Shown here piece after piece: positions 24,420 to 32,930 of a DNA stretch of 37,567 nucleotides (its first letter is position 1; every line of letters starts with the position of its first letter). A program made the position numbers and the translations under genes. This DNA comes from Prevotellaceae bacterium (GTDB taxonomy: Bacteria > Bacteroidota > Bacteroidia > Bacteroidales > UBA932): contig JAISXF010000001.1 of NCBI GenBank assembly GCA_031270845.1, positions 1 through 37,567 on the forward strand, read 5' to 3'. The notes under the pieces are model-generated. The model saw nothing but the letters and a program-made list of their open reading frames with translations. It was not told the origin of the DNA and did no database searches.

Positions 24420-25994
24420 TTATTCAACTAAATTTTCTACGTTCATATCGGCGCTTACCCCTATTTTTATTTGGACATTATCACGGTCGGTAATCCGTAC
24501 GAAACGACCCTCACTGGAGAAGGCAGTAAACTCAACGACAATTCGGCCGGACTGTTTAAGCCGGTCATCCATGCCGGTAACGACAGGTATTACGCGGTGG
24601 AATGTGGAGGGAGATGTTACCTCGCTTTCATCATCACTGACGGGCGAGGTGTTCCCGGCGGGGATGCGCACCGGGGCATTGAAGAGCGTCCCCAAATCAA
24701 TCCCTGTGTCTTTGTGTAGCAGGCGGCATTGCAGTTCGACACCTATGGGGAGGCTGTTTTGGACATAGAGCAGAAGCCCCATATTGTTGAAGGTAACGTC
24801 AGAGGTATCGAAATCCGCCGTATCAATAAGGGTAAGGCTAATATCTTTCAATTTTAGCGGGACAATTATTGTGGCCTTCGCCGAGAGCGTAGCGGTGCTC
24901 CGAATGGCATTTAGCGCCTGCGTTCCATTCGGATTAGTCTCTATCCGGATGACCGTTTCCAATTTTTTAGGCAGCACATTCAGCACATCGCCCGGGACGG
25001 AGAGGGTGGCCGCCGTATGTGCCGTGGCTCCGAGTGCCGCCGGGGCACTGATATTAATACTGTCAACACGCTGGCGTTCGACCGCCGGCGCGGCGTATAT
25101 ATTCGTGTACGAACGGAGCGTGTCGATGACGGCACGCATGGGCAGCACCAGGGCATTATCCACTTCCAGCCTCACGGCTGCTTCTTTCAAATCCCAATTA
25201 CCGTTCATATTATTGAAATCGCCAATATCAATCGCTGCCGAGGCATATTCGGTATGATGGCCGAGATATCCGTGCGCTTCGCCGATAGCGATGTTTGTAA
25301 TATCGACCCGCAGCTCCAAAAGAATTTCGTCAATAGATGCATCGACAGTAAAACCGTCGGTTCGATAAGTATATTCGACTTCGAGCTTCCCGTCGTCCGG
25401 TACCGTAAGGGTATAATCCTGCAAAGACACCGTGTTTGGCGTTGTGGAACCGACATTGATGACGGCCGTAAACGGCTGCCCGCTCCGCACTAAGGAAGGC
25501 ACCGTTAAGGTCAGCGTTCCGCCGCCGGGGAATGCAGCTACATTGGCGACCCGCAGCGTTCCGCCGGAAAAGGTAATCGATACCGGGGCGGCTCCTGCAG
25601 AAAACGTAAGATAGTCAACCTCACTGCCCGAACGTTCAAACGGAGGTATCTGAATGCCGCCCCCGCCGGGTACTCCGGCAGGAACAGCAATGGAAAGGGC
25701 ATCAAACGAGAGGTGCTGGTCAGGCATTGTGAAGAGAGCCGTGGCGTCGGGCATGTCAATGTCACCGAGGTCATAGACAAAATACGCAAGGTGATCAATA
25801 AATTGAATATTGTCGCCTTCGAGGGCATCGGTAACAAAGAGGGTGTCGGACAGCAACGGCAGGTGGAGCGTCGGATTGAGGTTTTCAAAATTCAGTTTTC
25901 CAAAATCCCAGTCGCGCTTATCCCAGCAGGCCACGCAGAGTAAAAAGAGGACAGCCAGCGTCCCATTTTTTAAAGGAGTATTAAACCATTTCAT
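24420..25994 (-). CDS. Putative surface lipoprotein of unknown function
   Basis: I do not recognise the family. The 524-aa product starts with a hydrophobic segment ending LFLLCVACW, which looks like a lipoprotein signal with Cys23 as the likely lipid site, although the -3 residue (Cys) is not the usual Leu. The mature part is beta-rich with a Gly/Pro-rich stretch (GVPGGGGIQIPP) and repeated hydrophobic strands, suggesting Ig-like or beta-sandwich folds. It sits between a UPF0316 gene (36 bp upstream) and the DUF5723 gene (3 bp downstream) on the same strand. A functional pair with the DUF5723 barrel is plausible. Confidence 0.7.
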   Translation of the reverse strand: MKWFNTPLKNGTLAVLFLLCVACWDKRDWDFGKLNFENLNPTLHLPLLSDTLFVTDALEGDNIQFIDHLAYFVYDLGDIDMPDATALFTMPDQHLSFDALSIAVPAGVPGGGGIQIPPFERSGSEVDYLTFSAGAAPVSITFSGGTLRVANVAAFPGGGTLTLTVPSLVRSGQPFTAVINVGSTTPNTVSLQDYTLTVPDDGKLEVEYTYRTDGFTVDASIDEILLELRVDITNIAIGEAHGYLGHHTEYASAAIDIGDFNNMNGNWDLKEAAVRLEVDNALVLPMRAVIDTLRSYTNIYAAPAVERQRVDSINISAPAALGATAHTAATLSVPGDVLNVLPKKLETVIRIETNPNGTQALNAIRSTATLSAKATIIVPLKLKDISLTLIDTADFDTSDVTFNNMGLLLYVQNSLPIGVELQCRLLHKDTGIDLGTLFNAPVRIPAGNTSPVSDDESEVTSPSTFHRVIPVVTGMDDRLKQSGRIVVEFTAFSSEGRFVRITDRDNVQIKIGVSADMNVENLVE

Positions 25995-26029
25995 ATTTTT
26001 TATTTTTACCTGTAACTGTTTTTAATTTT

Positions 26030-26590
26030 TTATTTACCAATTCTCCACCGCTTAAAGTGTCGGGAGTTGTCGGGAAAAATGCCGTGCTGTGCCGTGCGGA
26101 CATCGGTTATCACATAAAACACATGGGAGTCAAAGGCCGTAATCAGTTTTTCAACCTTTGCTGCGGTGCTGCGATTGACCACTGTTTGTACAATATGCAC
26201 CTCGCCTTCGATGCCTTCGCCGATACTTACCGTCGCCCCAAAACCTTCGCGGTTAAGGATGGCTACCAATGTTTTCCCTGCTTTTTTCGTATATACGCGT
26301 ATCAGCTGCGTACCGATAGCGAGCCTCTCTTCAACCCAAATCCCGACAATGCTTCCCGTCGCGTATCCTCCCGCATAGGCAATGTAACAGATAAGGTCAT
26401 TGGTCGCCGAAAGAATACGGCTAATGATAAGAATCCATATAAAAACTTCGAGGAACCCGACCACGGGGGCGAGATATTTTTTGCCTTTTGATATAAAAAT
26501 AATGCGCATCGTACCCAATGTTACATCACAAATACGGGCAATAAATACCAGAAAGGGTAAAAACGGATAACTGAAAAGAGTATCGAACAT
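26030..26590 (-). CDS. UPF0316 / DUF2179 membrane protein
   Basis: Small membrane protein of the UPF0316 family; function unknown. The 186-aa protein has three hydrophobic N-terminal segments (FLPFLVFIARICDVTLGTMRI, then about 40-60 and 68-85), followed by a cytosolic DUF2179-type domain (about 110-175, with GFGATVSIGEGIEGEVHIV and YVITDVRTAQHGIFP). The conserved DVTLGTMRIIFISKGKKYLA region is typical. It begins 22 bp after tRNA-Arg on the same strand and may share its promoter. Confidence 0.85.
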   Translation of the reverse strand: MFDTLFSYPFLPFLVFIARICDVTLGTMRIIFISKGKKYLAPVVGFLEVFIWILIISRILSATNDLICYIAYAGGYATGSIVGIWVEERLAIGTQLIRVYTKKAGKTLVAILNREGFGATVSIGEGIEGEVHIVQTVVNRSTAAKVEKLITAFDSHVFYVITDVRTAQHGIFPDNSRHFKRWRIGK

Positions 26591-26612
26591 ACTTGTCTAT
26601 CAAATGAATTTG

Positions 26613-26686
26613 TGACCGCGGAGGGATTCAAACCCCCGACTTTCAGAACCGGAATCTGACGTTCTATTCAACTGAACTACGCGGCC
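26613..26686 (-). tRNA. tRNA-Arg (anticodon CCG)
   Basis: Read on the minus strand it folds as a full cloverleaf. The acceptor stem is GGCCGCG/CGCGGTC with discriminator A, the D arm is GTTC/GAAC, and the anticodon stem is TCAGA/TCTGA with loop TTCCGGT (anticodon CCG). The T stem is GGGGG/CCCTC with loop TTTGAAT. No CCA is encoded. The T loop has T where C56 is normal, an oddity worth noting. It decodes CGG. Confidence 0.92.
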
Positions 26687-26716
26687 AAAATTTCTACCTT
26701 CCGACAAAAATCGCTG

Positions 26717-26724
26717 CAAAGGTA
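26717..26724 (-). promoter_or_regulatory. tRNA-Arg promoter -7 element (TACCTTTG)
   Basis: On the minus strand TACCTTTG matches TAnnTTTG and predicts a start near 26711, about 25 nt before the mature tRNA 5' end. The region 26725-26925 to the right is AT-rich; beyond this promoter I see nothing in it. Confidence 0.6.
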
Positions 26725-26925
26725 CTATTTTTTTTTGATTTTATACATTCGATATTAAATTTTAATTTTAGATTTTGATTTTTTAAGGTTACCGGTAATT
26801 GTTTCGGGTCGTTCGGTAAATGTTTCGGGTAGTGCCGGCGTCATTTTCCTGCGCGCGGCGGTTGTTTGCCGTTCAATTTCGATACCCCTTCGTGGTAAAT
26901 CTATTATACATATCATATAAAAAAA

Positions 26926-27198
26926 GATATGACTTCGATGAAAAAATGCTCGACCTCGATAAAAAAATGCTCGACCTCGAAGAAAAAAGGCTCGACGTCG
27001 AAGAAAAAAGACTCGACCTTGAAGAAAAAAGGCTCGACGTCGAAGAAAAAAGGCTCGACGTCGAAGAAAAAAGGTATGGCGTCGATGAAAAAATGTATGG
27101 CGTCGATGAAAAAATGTATGGCGTCGATGAAAAAAGATATGGCGTCGATGAAAAAAGATATGGCGTCGATGAAAAAAGATATGGCGTCGATGAAAAAT
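26926..27198. repeat. 21-bp tandem array, 13 units, with phased A-tracts
   Basis: Thirteen units of exactly 21 bp fill 273 bp. Units 2-7 share CTCGACGTCGAAGAAAAAA (with variants) and units 8-13 share TATGGCGTCGATGAAAAAA, so there are two subfamilies in blocks. Nearly every unit ends in an A6-A7 tract, giving A-tracts spaced at two helical turns. Such phasing is the classic cause of intrinsic DNA curvature. All frames lacking stops stay open because 21 is divisible by three, so repetitive heptad products such as LDVEEKR are not credited as proteins. Confidence 0.92.
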
Positions 27199-27262
27199 GT
27201 GCGTAATTTATCATTTACCGTTTATCATTGATAAATCATCTTTCAATTTTAAATATTTGTAC

Positions 27263-27270
27263 TACCTTTG
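27263..27270 (+). promoter_or_regulatory. Promoter -7 element (TACCTTTG) for the 442-aa protein
   Basis: TACCTTTG lies 65 bp after the 21-bp array and predicts a start near 27276, about 20 nt before ATG 27297. The phased A-tract array therefore sits directly upstream of this promoter. Confidence 0.6.
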
Positions 27271-27296
27271 TACGTCTAATATTTAACAGAATCATC

Positions 27297-28625
27297 ATGG
27301 CAAAAAAGAAACGGACAGGTAAGAAAAAATACGTAAACCCCGTAGCGCAACGCAAGCAGCAGGATACGCAGTATTTTAACTTTTTTCTCAGCAAGCTTCG
27401 GACACTGTGCCGACAAGTAGGCGATGAGTCGTTATTCCAGCGGATTCCTCACCTCGAAAAATTAGTAATGTACCGTTTTCGGGGTGCACCGCTGAAGATA
27501 ATGGCCGCTCCGGGCGCGAAAATTCACCCCCGGATGAAAGACGCGCTGTCAAAACTTATTAAATCACAGCAATCGGAAATAAAATATGAAGTGATCCGGG
27601 GCAGCGGGGAGATGATGACTTACGCTGACCACATGATTGTTGGGATGTCTCTCGAATACCATTTGGGCGATGAGAAGATCGAAGACTATCCGAATCGTGA
27701 ACTGCTTGAACAGTTTCTTGCGCTGCGCAATGAGCGTGATTGCTTCTTTGAAGACAAATTGCTGGAAATATGTTCGACCGCCTGCTGGTTTTTTGATGAC
27801 ATGGAGAATAAATTCCTCTACTCCTATAAATATGATGTTTACGTTCCGGCGATACAGTCCGGCGCCAAGATACCGGAAGGGATGCCGCCTCTACCCAAGG
27901 TATGGAAATACCTTGAGGAGAATGACTATCGGGGACATCCGGAAATTACCCTCGACACCTATCCTGTGGAATGGCGGAAAATCGACGTGAATGGGGAATT
28001 ACACACGGCGATCCCGGCAGGATTTTTACATTATACAAACTACGAACCGACATTTATCCCGTTTACCTTTTCGCCAGAATCGCCTCAGAAAAAAGCTATC
28101 AAGGCCACATCGAATCTTCCGGTTTACATCCAAAAGCACGCTATCGGCCGGATGAAAGAACGAATAGGTTCGTTTATCCCCTGTATCTACAAAAGTATTC
28201 TGGTCGAAGCAATTCTTCGCAATGAAATTACGCCGATAACAAAAACACGAATGCTGATTGCCTGTTGTACGGAAGAGCTGAAGATAGGGTACTTTCTCGC
28301 CGAAATACTCGATGGCGTGCTGCTCATCCGCACATTCCTGCTGCTAACCAACAGCGGCACGCCCGAAGGCGATAAGCTGGCAAAGCTGACGAAGCTGAAA
28401 ATCGAAGACCGGAAATACCTCGCTATCGACACGCTGCAAGGGCTGGCCAATTCGGACATAGAACAAAACAAGGCGGTCTGTAATTTATTTTGTATCGCCG
28501 GGTGCGGCTCCATTTTGGAACTGTGTAAAAAAATCAACAACGATCCGCAAATGACATGGCTGCTCGACAAATCCAAACCGAAGAACCTTATCGCTGACTT
28601 AATGAGCGAATACATGCAAAAGTGA
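27297..28625 (+). CDS. Hypothetical protein, 442 aa, function unknown
   Basis: I do not recognise this family. The chosen ATG (27297) follows a good promoter; an earlier in-frame ATG at 27228 precedes the promoter and is rejected. The N-terminus is very basic (MAKKKRTGKKKYVN), which suits nucleic-acid or ribosome contact. There is no signal peptide or membrane segment. The centre has a motif LPVYIQKHAIGRMKERIGSF (about residues 280-300). The His-Ala-x-x-Arg-x-Lys-Glu-Arg pattern recalls short RNase-toxin domains, but this is only a resemblance. Several Cys residues are scattered (STACWFF, IACC, LFCIAGCG) without a clear metal motif. Upstream lies the curved 21-bp array; downstream is a small basic gene on the other strand. 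Confidence 0.75.
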   Translation: MAKKKRTGKKKYVNPVAQRKQQDTQYFNFFLSKLRTLCRQVGDESLFQRIPHLEKLVMYRFRGAPLKIMAAPGAKIHPRMKDALSKLIKSQQSEIKYEVIRGSGEMMTYADHMIVGMSLEYHLGDEKIEDYPNRELLEQFLALRNERDCFFEDKLLEICSTACWFFDDMENKFLYSYKYDVYVPAIQSGAKIPEGMPPLPKVWKYLEENDYRGHPEITLDTYPVEWRKIDVNGELHTAIPAGFLHYTNYEPTFIPFTFSPESPQKKAIKATSNLPVYIQKHAIGRMKERIGSFIPCIYKSILVEAILRNEITPITKTRMLIACCTEELKIGYFLAEILDGVLLIRTFLLLTNSGTPEGDKLAKLTKLKIEDRKYLAIDTLQGLANSDIEQNKAVCNLFCIAGCGSILELCKKINNDPQMTWLLDKSKPKNLIADLMSEYMQK

Positions 28626-28654
28626 AGGTTCCCGCTTTAAAACAGTTTCGGATG

Positions 28655-28870
28655 TTAAAACAGCTTCGGATGGTCTTCCTCGCTTTTTCGAAGGATGGCG
28701 GAGATAATGGTTTCTCGAAAAAACTTCGACCGGTTGACAATTTTATACTTTTTGCAAAAACCGACAATAGCCGCCATTTCGGCGTCATTAAACAGCAAGG
28801 CCTTTCGGTGCGTGCGCGGTGCCGGCCGATGCCTGTGTCCCGTATTTTTCTTCTCCGAACGTTTTCTCAT
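28655..28870 (-). CDS. Small basic protein, probable ribbon-helix-helix type
   Basis: A 71-aa product with a strongly basic N-terminus (MRKRSEKKNTGHRHRPAPRTH) followed by a short strand and two helices (RKALLFNDAEMAAIVGFCKKY; SKFFRETIISAILRK). A strand followed by two helices with a RSKFFRE turn is the layout of small RHH DNA-binding or mobilisation-type proteins of Bacteroidota. It is convergent with the 442-aa gene (30 bp between stops). I infer DNA binding from shape only. Confidence 0.6.
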   Translation of the reverse strand: MRKRSEKKNTGHRHRPAPRTHRKALLFNDAEMAAIVGFCKKYKIVNRSKFFRETIISAILRKSEEDHPKLF

Positions 28871-28951
28871 AATTTAAATACGAATGATAAATCATTTCGT
28901 AAATCAGTAACCCTGAATAACTGTAAAACCATAAATCCATAAATAAAAAAA

Positions 28952-29276
28952 AATCGGTGTGCGTATAAGCCGGATTCTGTCGTGTTCTACCATTTATCTA
29001 CTGCGGCCTACCCCCCGGCGTCGGGCGAGCCACCCTGCTAATGCCGGTGTACATGGCCTTGCAATCCAAGGGAACATACGGCTTGCGGCATCACTACCAC
29101 AACCGGTAAGCTCTTACCTCACCTTTTCACCCTTATCGCCTCGCGACGACGGTCGTTCTCTGTTATGCCTCCCTAACCTTACGGCTACCTGTGCTTTCCA
29201 CAGCATGGCGCTCTGTATTGTCCGGACTTTCCTCCCCAGCCTTGCGACCGGAGCGGTAGAACCGCACACCGATTTT
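28952..29276 (-). ncRNA. rnpB: RNase P RNA (bacterial type A)
   Basis: Catalytic RNA that removes 5' leaders from pre-tRNAs. On the minus strand the 5' and 3' ends pair as helix P1 (AATCGGTGTGCGG at 29263-29275 with CGCACACCGATT at 28952-28963). The universally conserved GAGGAAAGTCCGGAC lies near the 5' end and GACAGAATCCGGCTTA near the 3' end. Length is about 325 nt. A run of nine T residues (28945-28953) follows the P1 3' strand and serves as terminator. It is divergent from cutC. Confidence 0.95.
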
Positions 29277-29281
29277 GGCTG

Positions 29282-29289
29282 CAAAGATA
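29282..29289 (-). promoter_or_regulatory. rnpB promoter -7 element (TATCTTTG)
   Basis: On the minus strand TATCTTTG ends only 5-6 bases before the P1 helix begins, the spacing expected for an RNA whose 5' end is the transcription start. It lies within 80 bp of the divergent cutC promoter. Confidence 0.7.
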
Positions 29290-29298
29290 CTATTTAAG

Positions 29299-29329
29299 TT
29301 TGAAAGTTGAATGATTATATGTAACTTTG
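29299..29329 (+). promoter_or_regulatory. cutC promoter, -33 TTTG and -7 TAACTTTG
   Basis: TTTG (29299-29302) and TAACTTTG (29322-29329) are 19 bp apart, an excellent match to the Bacteroidota housekeeping promoter. The start would be near 29335, leaving about 18 nt before ATG 29353. It excludes an in-frame ATG at 29311 as the true start. Confidence 0.75.
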
Positions 29330-29352
29330 TAACCGCATATAAACAAAAAAAG

Positions 29353-30069
29353 ATGTTACAACCAATAAAAAACGATAAACGGCAGCTCGAAATCTGCACT
29401 TACTCCGTAGCGGGCTGCATCGCGGCTCAAAGAGGCGGCGCCACGCGTGTTGAGCTATGCGCCGGCAGGCACGAAGGCGGCACGACGCCAAGCTACGGCA
29501 CTATCATCTCTGCCCGAAAATATATCGACATCGACCTGCATGTGATGATTTGCCCGAGAGGCGGCAATTTTGTATATACCAGGCAGGAATTGCAAGTTAT
29601 GAGCGACGATATTCAACTGGCGAAGCAATGCGGCGTCAATGGCATCGTCATTGGCTGCCTCACGGCGGAGGGCGACGTGGATATGAACGCCTGCCGTCAG
29701 CTGATACGGGAAGCCTCCCAGATGTCGGTAACTTTTCATCGCGCCTTCGACGAGTGTCGCGAGCCGGAAAAGGCGCTGAAGGATATTATTGCTCTGGGAT
29801 GCCACAGGCTATTAACTTCGGGGCAGCGCCCGGCGGCCGAAGAAGGAATCCCGCTGCTGCGGGAGCTGGTAGAGCAGGCGAAGGATAAAAACGGATATCC
29901 GCGCATTATCGTCATGCCCGGAAGCGGTATAACACCCGGCAACATTGCCGAAATTGCCCGAATGACCGGTGCGCAAGAATTCCATACCTCGGCACGGGCT
30001 ACGCCCGAAGGTGATGCACATGCCGACATAATAGCCCAATGCATAAGAGAATTGAATTTTTTATATTGA
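29353..30069 (+). CDS. cutC: CutC family protein
   Basis: TIM-barrel protein named for a reported role in copper homeostasis; its enzymatic reaction is not established. From ATG 29353 the product is 238 aa, the usual family length. Conserved stretches visible are LEICTYSVAGCIAAQRGGA, RVELCAGRHEGGTTPSYG, VMICPRGGNFVY, TFHRAFDECREP, LLTSGQRPAAEEG and IIVMPGSGITPGNI. It has its own strong promoter. The following transglutaminase-like gene is 71 bp away across a very AT-rich gap, so co-transcription is possible but not evident. Confidence 0.94.
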   Translation: MLQPIKNDKRQLEICTYSVAGCIAAQRGGATRVELCAGRHEGGTTPSYGTIISARKYIDIDLHVMICPRGGNFVYTRQELQVMSDDIQLAKQCGVNGIVIGCLTAEGDVDMNACRQLIREASQMSVTFHRAFDECREPEKALKDIIALGCHRLLTSGQRPAAEEGIPLLRELVEQAKDKNGYPRIIVMPGSGITPGNIAEIARMTGAQEFHTSARATPEGDAHADIIAQCIRELNFLY

Positions 30070-30140
30070 ATATTTTATCTTTTAATATTTAATATAAAAA
30101 ATTATTATTGATGATTACCCATTAACTACATCCTATTATT

Positions 30141-32897
30141 ATGTTACGTCGTACTGATTTTTATCTTTTGGCCGGAACGGCGCTGTGTGCGTTAGTCGTT
30201 GCCTGCGGAGTGTACCTGTTGTGCAAAAAGCCCGACGACCGCCTGTTTATTGCCGACGATAATGTCCGCAACATGGTGGAAGAGGCGTATATAAAACGCT
30301 ATGGGGGAAAACACAGCGAGCTTCCATACCCTGTTACTTTTCATGCCGGCAAGTCGATGAGCGAGGAGGAGGCAGGGGCAATGGTATTCCTTTATACATT
30401 CATGCCTGCGTGCGATGTGGCGGAGCATAGTCCCGATTTTTTCCTGCAAAATGTACGTGCATCATTTGCGGCGCGCCGTGCAATGCGGTGGGGTAGAACG
30501 GTTCCCGACGAGCTGTTTCGTCATTTTGTCCTGCCCGTGCGGGTAAACAACGAGGCGCTGGATTCATCGCGCAGCGTCTTTTATGCGGAGCTGAAGCCGC
30601 GAGTAGCAGGACTTTCGATGCGCAAGGCGGCGCTGGAGGTGAATCATTGGTGCCATGAAAAAGTAAGCTATGCGCCGTCGGATAGCCGGACGAGCGCGCC
30701 ACTGGCTACGTTGCGGTCGGCGACGGGGCGTTGCGGAGAGGAATCGACATTTGCAGTGGCGGCGATGCGGGCTGTGGGAATCCCTGCCCGACAGGTTTAT
30801 ACGCCCCGCTGGGCGCATACCGACGACAACCATGCGTGGATTGAGGTCTGGATTGACGGGCAGTGGCACTATATGGGTGCGTGCGAGCCGGAACCGGTGC
30901 TGGACATGGGCTGGTTCGATGCGCCGGCGAAACGCGCGATGCTGGTGCATACCAAAGTATTTGGGTCTTATGCTGGAAACGACGAGATAATCTCCTCTAC
31001 GCCATGTTATACCGAAATAAATGTTACCAGCCGGTATGCGCCGGTGAAACGCGCCGCCGTTACCGTCCTTGACTCCGTCGGGCAGGCGGCTGCCGGTGCG
31101 GAGATTGACTTCTGCGTGTATAATTATGCTGAATTTTATCCGGTTGCGACCCGCACAGCCGACCTCGCCGGCATCGCGACCCTCACCATCGGTTTGGGGG
31201 ATGCGCTGGTGCGGGCGCGCAGCGGAACACGCTTCGGCTTTGCCATCCTTGCAGCGGAGGATGAGCATGTAACTGTCGATTTATCAATGCAGGAGGGCAG
31301 CGAGGCGGTGTTCGATTTTACGGTTACGCCGCCTGTAGAAGTGCCGGTAACGACGCATTTAACAGAGACACAGCGCAAGCAGAACGACCTGCGGAAAGAA
31401 AAAGGAGACGCCCTGCGCAAGCAGTATGAAGCGACGTTTTATACGGAAACACAATCGAATACGCTGGCCGACGAGCTGGCGCTTGATCGAGCCGAAGTGT
31501 GGAAGTACATGCGCGCGGCGCGGGGTAATTTTTCAGAAATAGCGCGGTTTATGCGCATGGCGACGCCCGAAGAACGCCCCTGGACATTGAAGTTGCTGGC
31601 GACGATTTCAGAAAAAGACCTGCGTGATGCGGCAGCGGCTACCCTGTATGAAGATTTTCATTTCACCCTGTCGCGTACTGAGTTCCCGACCGATACGGCG
31701 CTCTTTGTCCGCTATGTACTCAATCCGCGCATAGCGAATGAGCCGCTATCGGCCTGTCGTTCGCTGTTTTCCTCTATTATTTTTGACAATAACACAAAAG
31801 ACCCCGACCCAAACGAGGCGCTGCACCGGTTTTCTTCGGCGTTTCATCGCGACGACACCTACAATCCGCAGCATATACCCGTCAGTATTGGCAAGACAGT
31901 GAGCACGAAGCGCGGTGATGCGTACTCGCTGACAATTACCGCTGTCGGATTCCTCCGTACGCTGGGGGTGCCGGCGCGGATAGCGGCATCAGGGCATTGC
32001 GGGGAGTACTTTTATAAGGGGCAATGGTATTCATTTTCAATGAATACGAACGATCCCTCGAAGCCCCATAAGGCAACGCCGGTGCATAGCGCAGTGGGCG
32101 GGCAGCAAGGGTATTTGCGGCTGACCTTCACGGCGGACAAGGCGCTGAAAACGCCAAGATATGAGACCCATTACACGCTCTCGGAATATGCCGGCGGCCG
32201 CTTCCCGGCGGTGGGCATCGACGCGCACGGCACGGTTTTCGGCGAGACAAATCTGATTGGTAAAACCGTTGCCATCAATAACGGTTACTGGTTGCTGACC
32301 ACCGGAAGGCGTATGGCAGACGGCTCTGTTACAGGCAGGATGACGTTTTTCAATATCGCCGAAAGGGAGACTGTCTCCCTGCCGCTGGTGGTGCCTGAAA
32401 ATAATAACGGCCTGCAAGTCATCGGGAATATCGACGCGGAAGCGAAGTACAGGACGGCCACCCATGCCGATGGTACTATTCTGCAAACTGTCGGCAGGGG
32501 ATATTTCGTGCTGGCGCTGCTCGACGGCGAAACCGAGCCGACCGTCCATGCCCTGCATGCCCTTGAAACCGTTGCCGGGGAGCTTGAACAGTGGGGTCGG
32601 CCGTTCCTGATGCTGTTCGCGAACAGCACACAGCTGCAGGCATTTGAGGCGGCAAAATACCCGCGTCTGCCATCGGCTGCGGCCTTTGGTTACGACGCCG
32701 GCGGGAGCATCCAGCGCATGCTGGAATCGTCACTCGAAATTTTATCCGGCGATAAGCCGGTATTCATCATCGCCGATTCATTCGGTCGGGTGGTGTATGT
32801 GTCGCAGGGATACCGCATTGGGCTCGGCGAGGCGCTCCTCGACCACCTCCCTGATACCCCCTCCAAAGGAACGGCGGCAGATGCACAGCAGGGATAA
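30141..32897 (+). CDS. Transglutaminase-like domain lipoprotein
   Basis: Large cell-envelope protein with a transglutaminase/protease-like fold. Of 918 aa, the N-terminus has a hydrophobic segment ending LVVAC, making Cys22 a likely lipid anchor. The transglutaminase-like domain spans about residues 160-255, with Cys198 (TGRCGEES), His231 (DDNHAWIEVW) and an acidic third position in GACEPEP. A carboxypeptidase-like/Ig segment follows (about 300-400). A second region near 600-660 again reads like a transglutaminase-type fold (YSLTITAVGFLRTLGVPARI, HCGEYFYKGQWYSF) but lacks a clear catalytic Cys in the right context. The C-terminal part is beta-rich, with a final thioredoxin-like stretch (KPVFIIADSFGRVVYVSQGY). 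Substrate unknown. Confidence 0.85.
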   Translation: MLRRTDFYLLAGTALCALVVACGVYLLCKKPDDRLFIADDNVRNMVEEAYIKRYGGKHSELPYPVTFHAGKSMSEEEAGAMVFLYTFMPACDVAEHSPDFFLQNVRASFAARRAMRWGRTVPDELFRHFVLPVRVNNEALDSSRSVFYAELKPRVAGLSMRKAALEVNHWCHEKVSYAPSDSRTSAPLATLRSATGRCGEESTFAVAAMRAVGIPARQVYTPRWAHTDDNHAWIEVWIDGQWHYMGACEPEPVLDMGWFDAPAKRAMLVHTKVFGSYAGNDEIISSTPCYTEINVTSRYAPVKRAAVTVLDSVGQAAAGAEIDFCVYNYAEFYPVATRTADLAGIATLTIGLGDALVRARSGTRFGFAILAAEDEHVTVDLSMQEGSEAVFDFTVTPPVEVPVTTHLTETQRKQNDLRKEKGDALRKQYEATFYTETQSNTLADELALDRAEVWKYMRAARGNFSEIARFMRMATPEERPWTLKLLATISEKDLRDAAAATLYEDFHFTLSRTEFPTDTALFVRYVLNPRIANEPLSACRSLFSSIIFDNNTKDPDPNEALHRFSSAFHRDDTYNPQHIPVSIGKTVSTKRGDAYSLTITAVGFLRTLGVPARIAASGHCGEYFYKGQWYSFSMNTNDPSKPHKATPVHSAVGGQQGYLRLTFTADKALKTPRYETHYTLSEYAGGRFPAVGIDAHGTVFGETNLIGKTVAINNGYWLLTTGRRMADGSVTGRMTFFNIAERETVSLPLVVPENNNGLQVIGNIDAEAKYRTATHADGTILQTVGRGYFVLALLDGETEPTVHALHALETVAGELEQWGRPFLMLFANSTQLQAFEAAKYPRLPSAAAFGYDAGGSIQRMLESSLEILSGDKPVFIIADSFGRVVYVSQGYRIGLGEALLDHLPDTPSKGTAADAQQG

Positions 32898-32930
32898 TAT
32901 GCAATTTTTAATTATAACAAAATCAACAGT

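Noticed and set aside
26820-27231. Open frames giving heptad proteins (LDVEEKR and ASMKKDM types)
   Set aside because: The 21-bp period is divisible by three and the unit has no stop in several frames on both strands, so long frames arise automatically. The frames have no promoter upstream of their starts.
28959-29399. Open frames across 28959-29399 on both strands
   Set aside because: They overlap RNase P RNA, whose conserved elements and P1 helix are clear.
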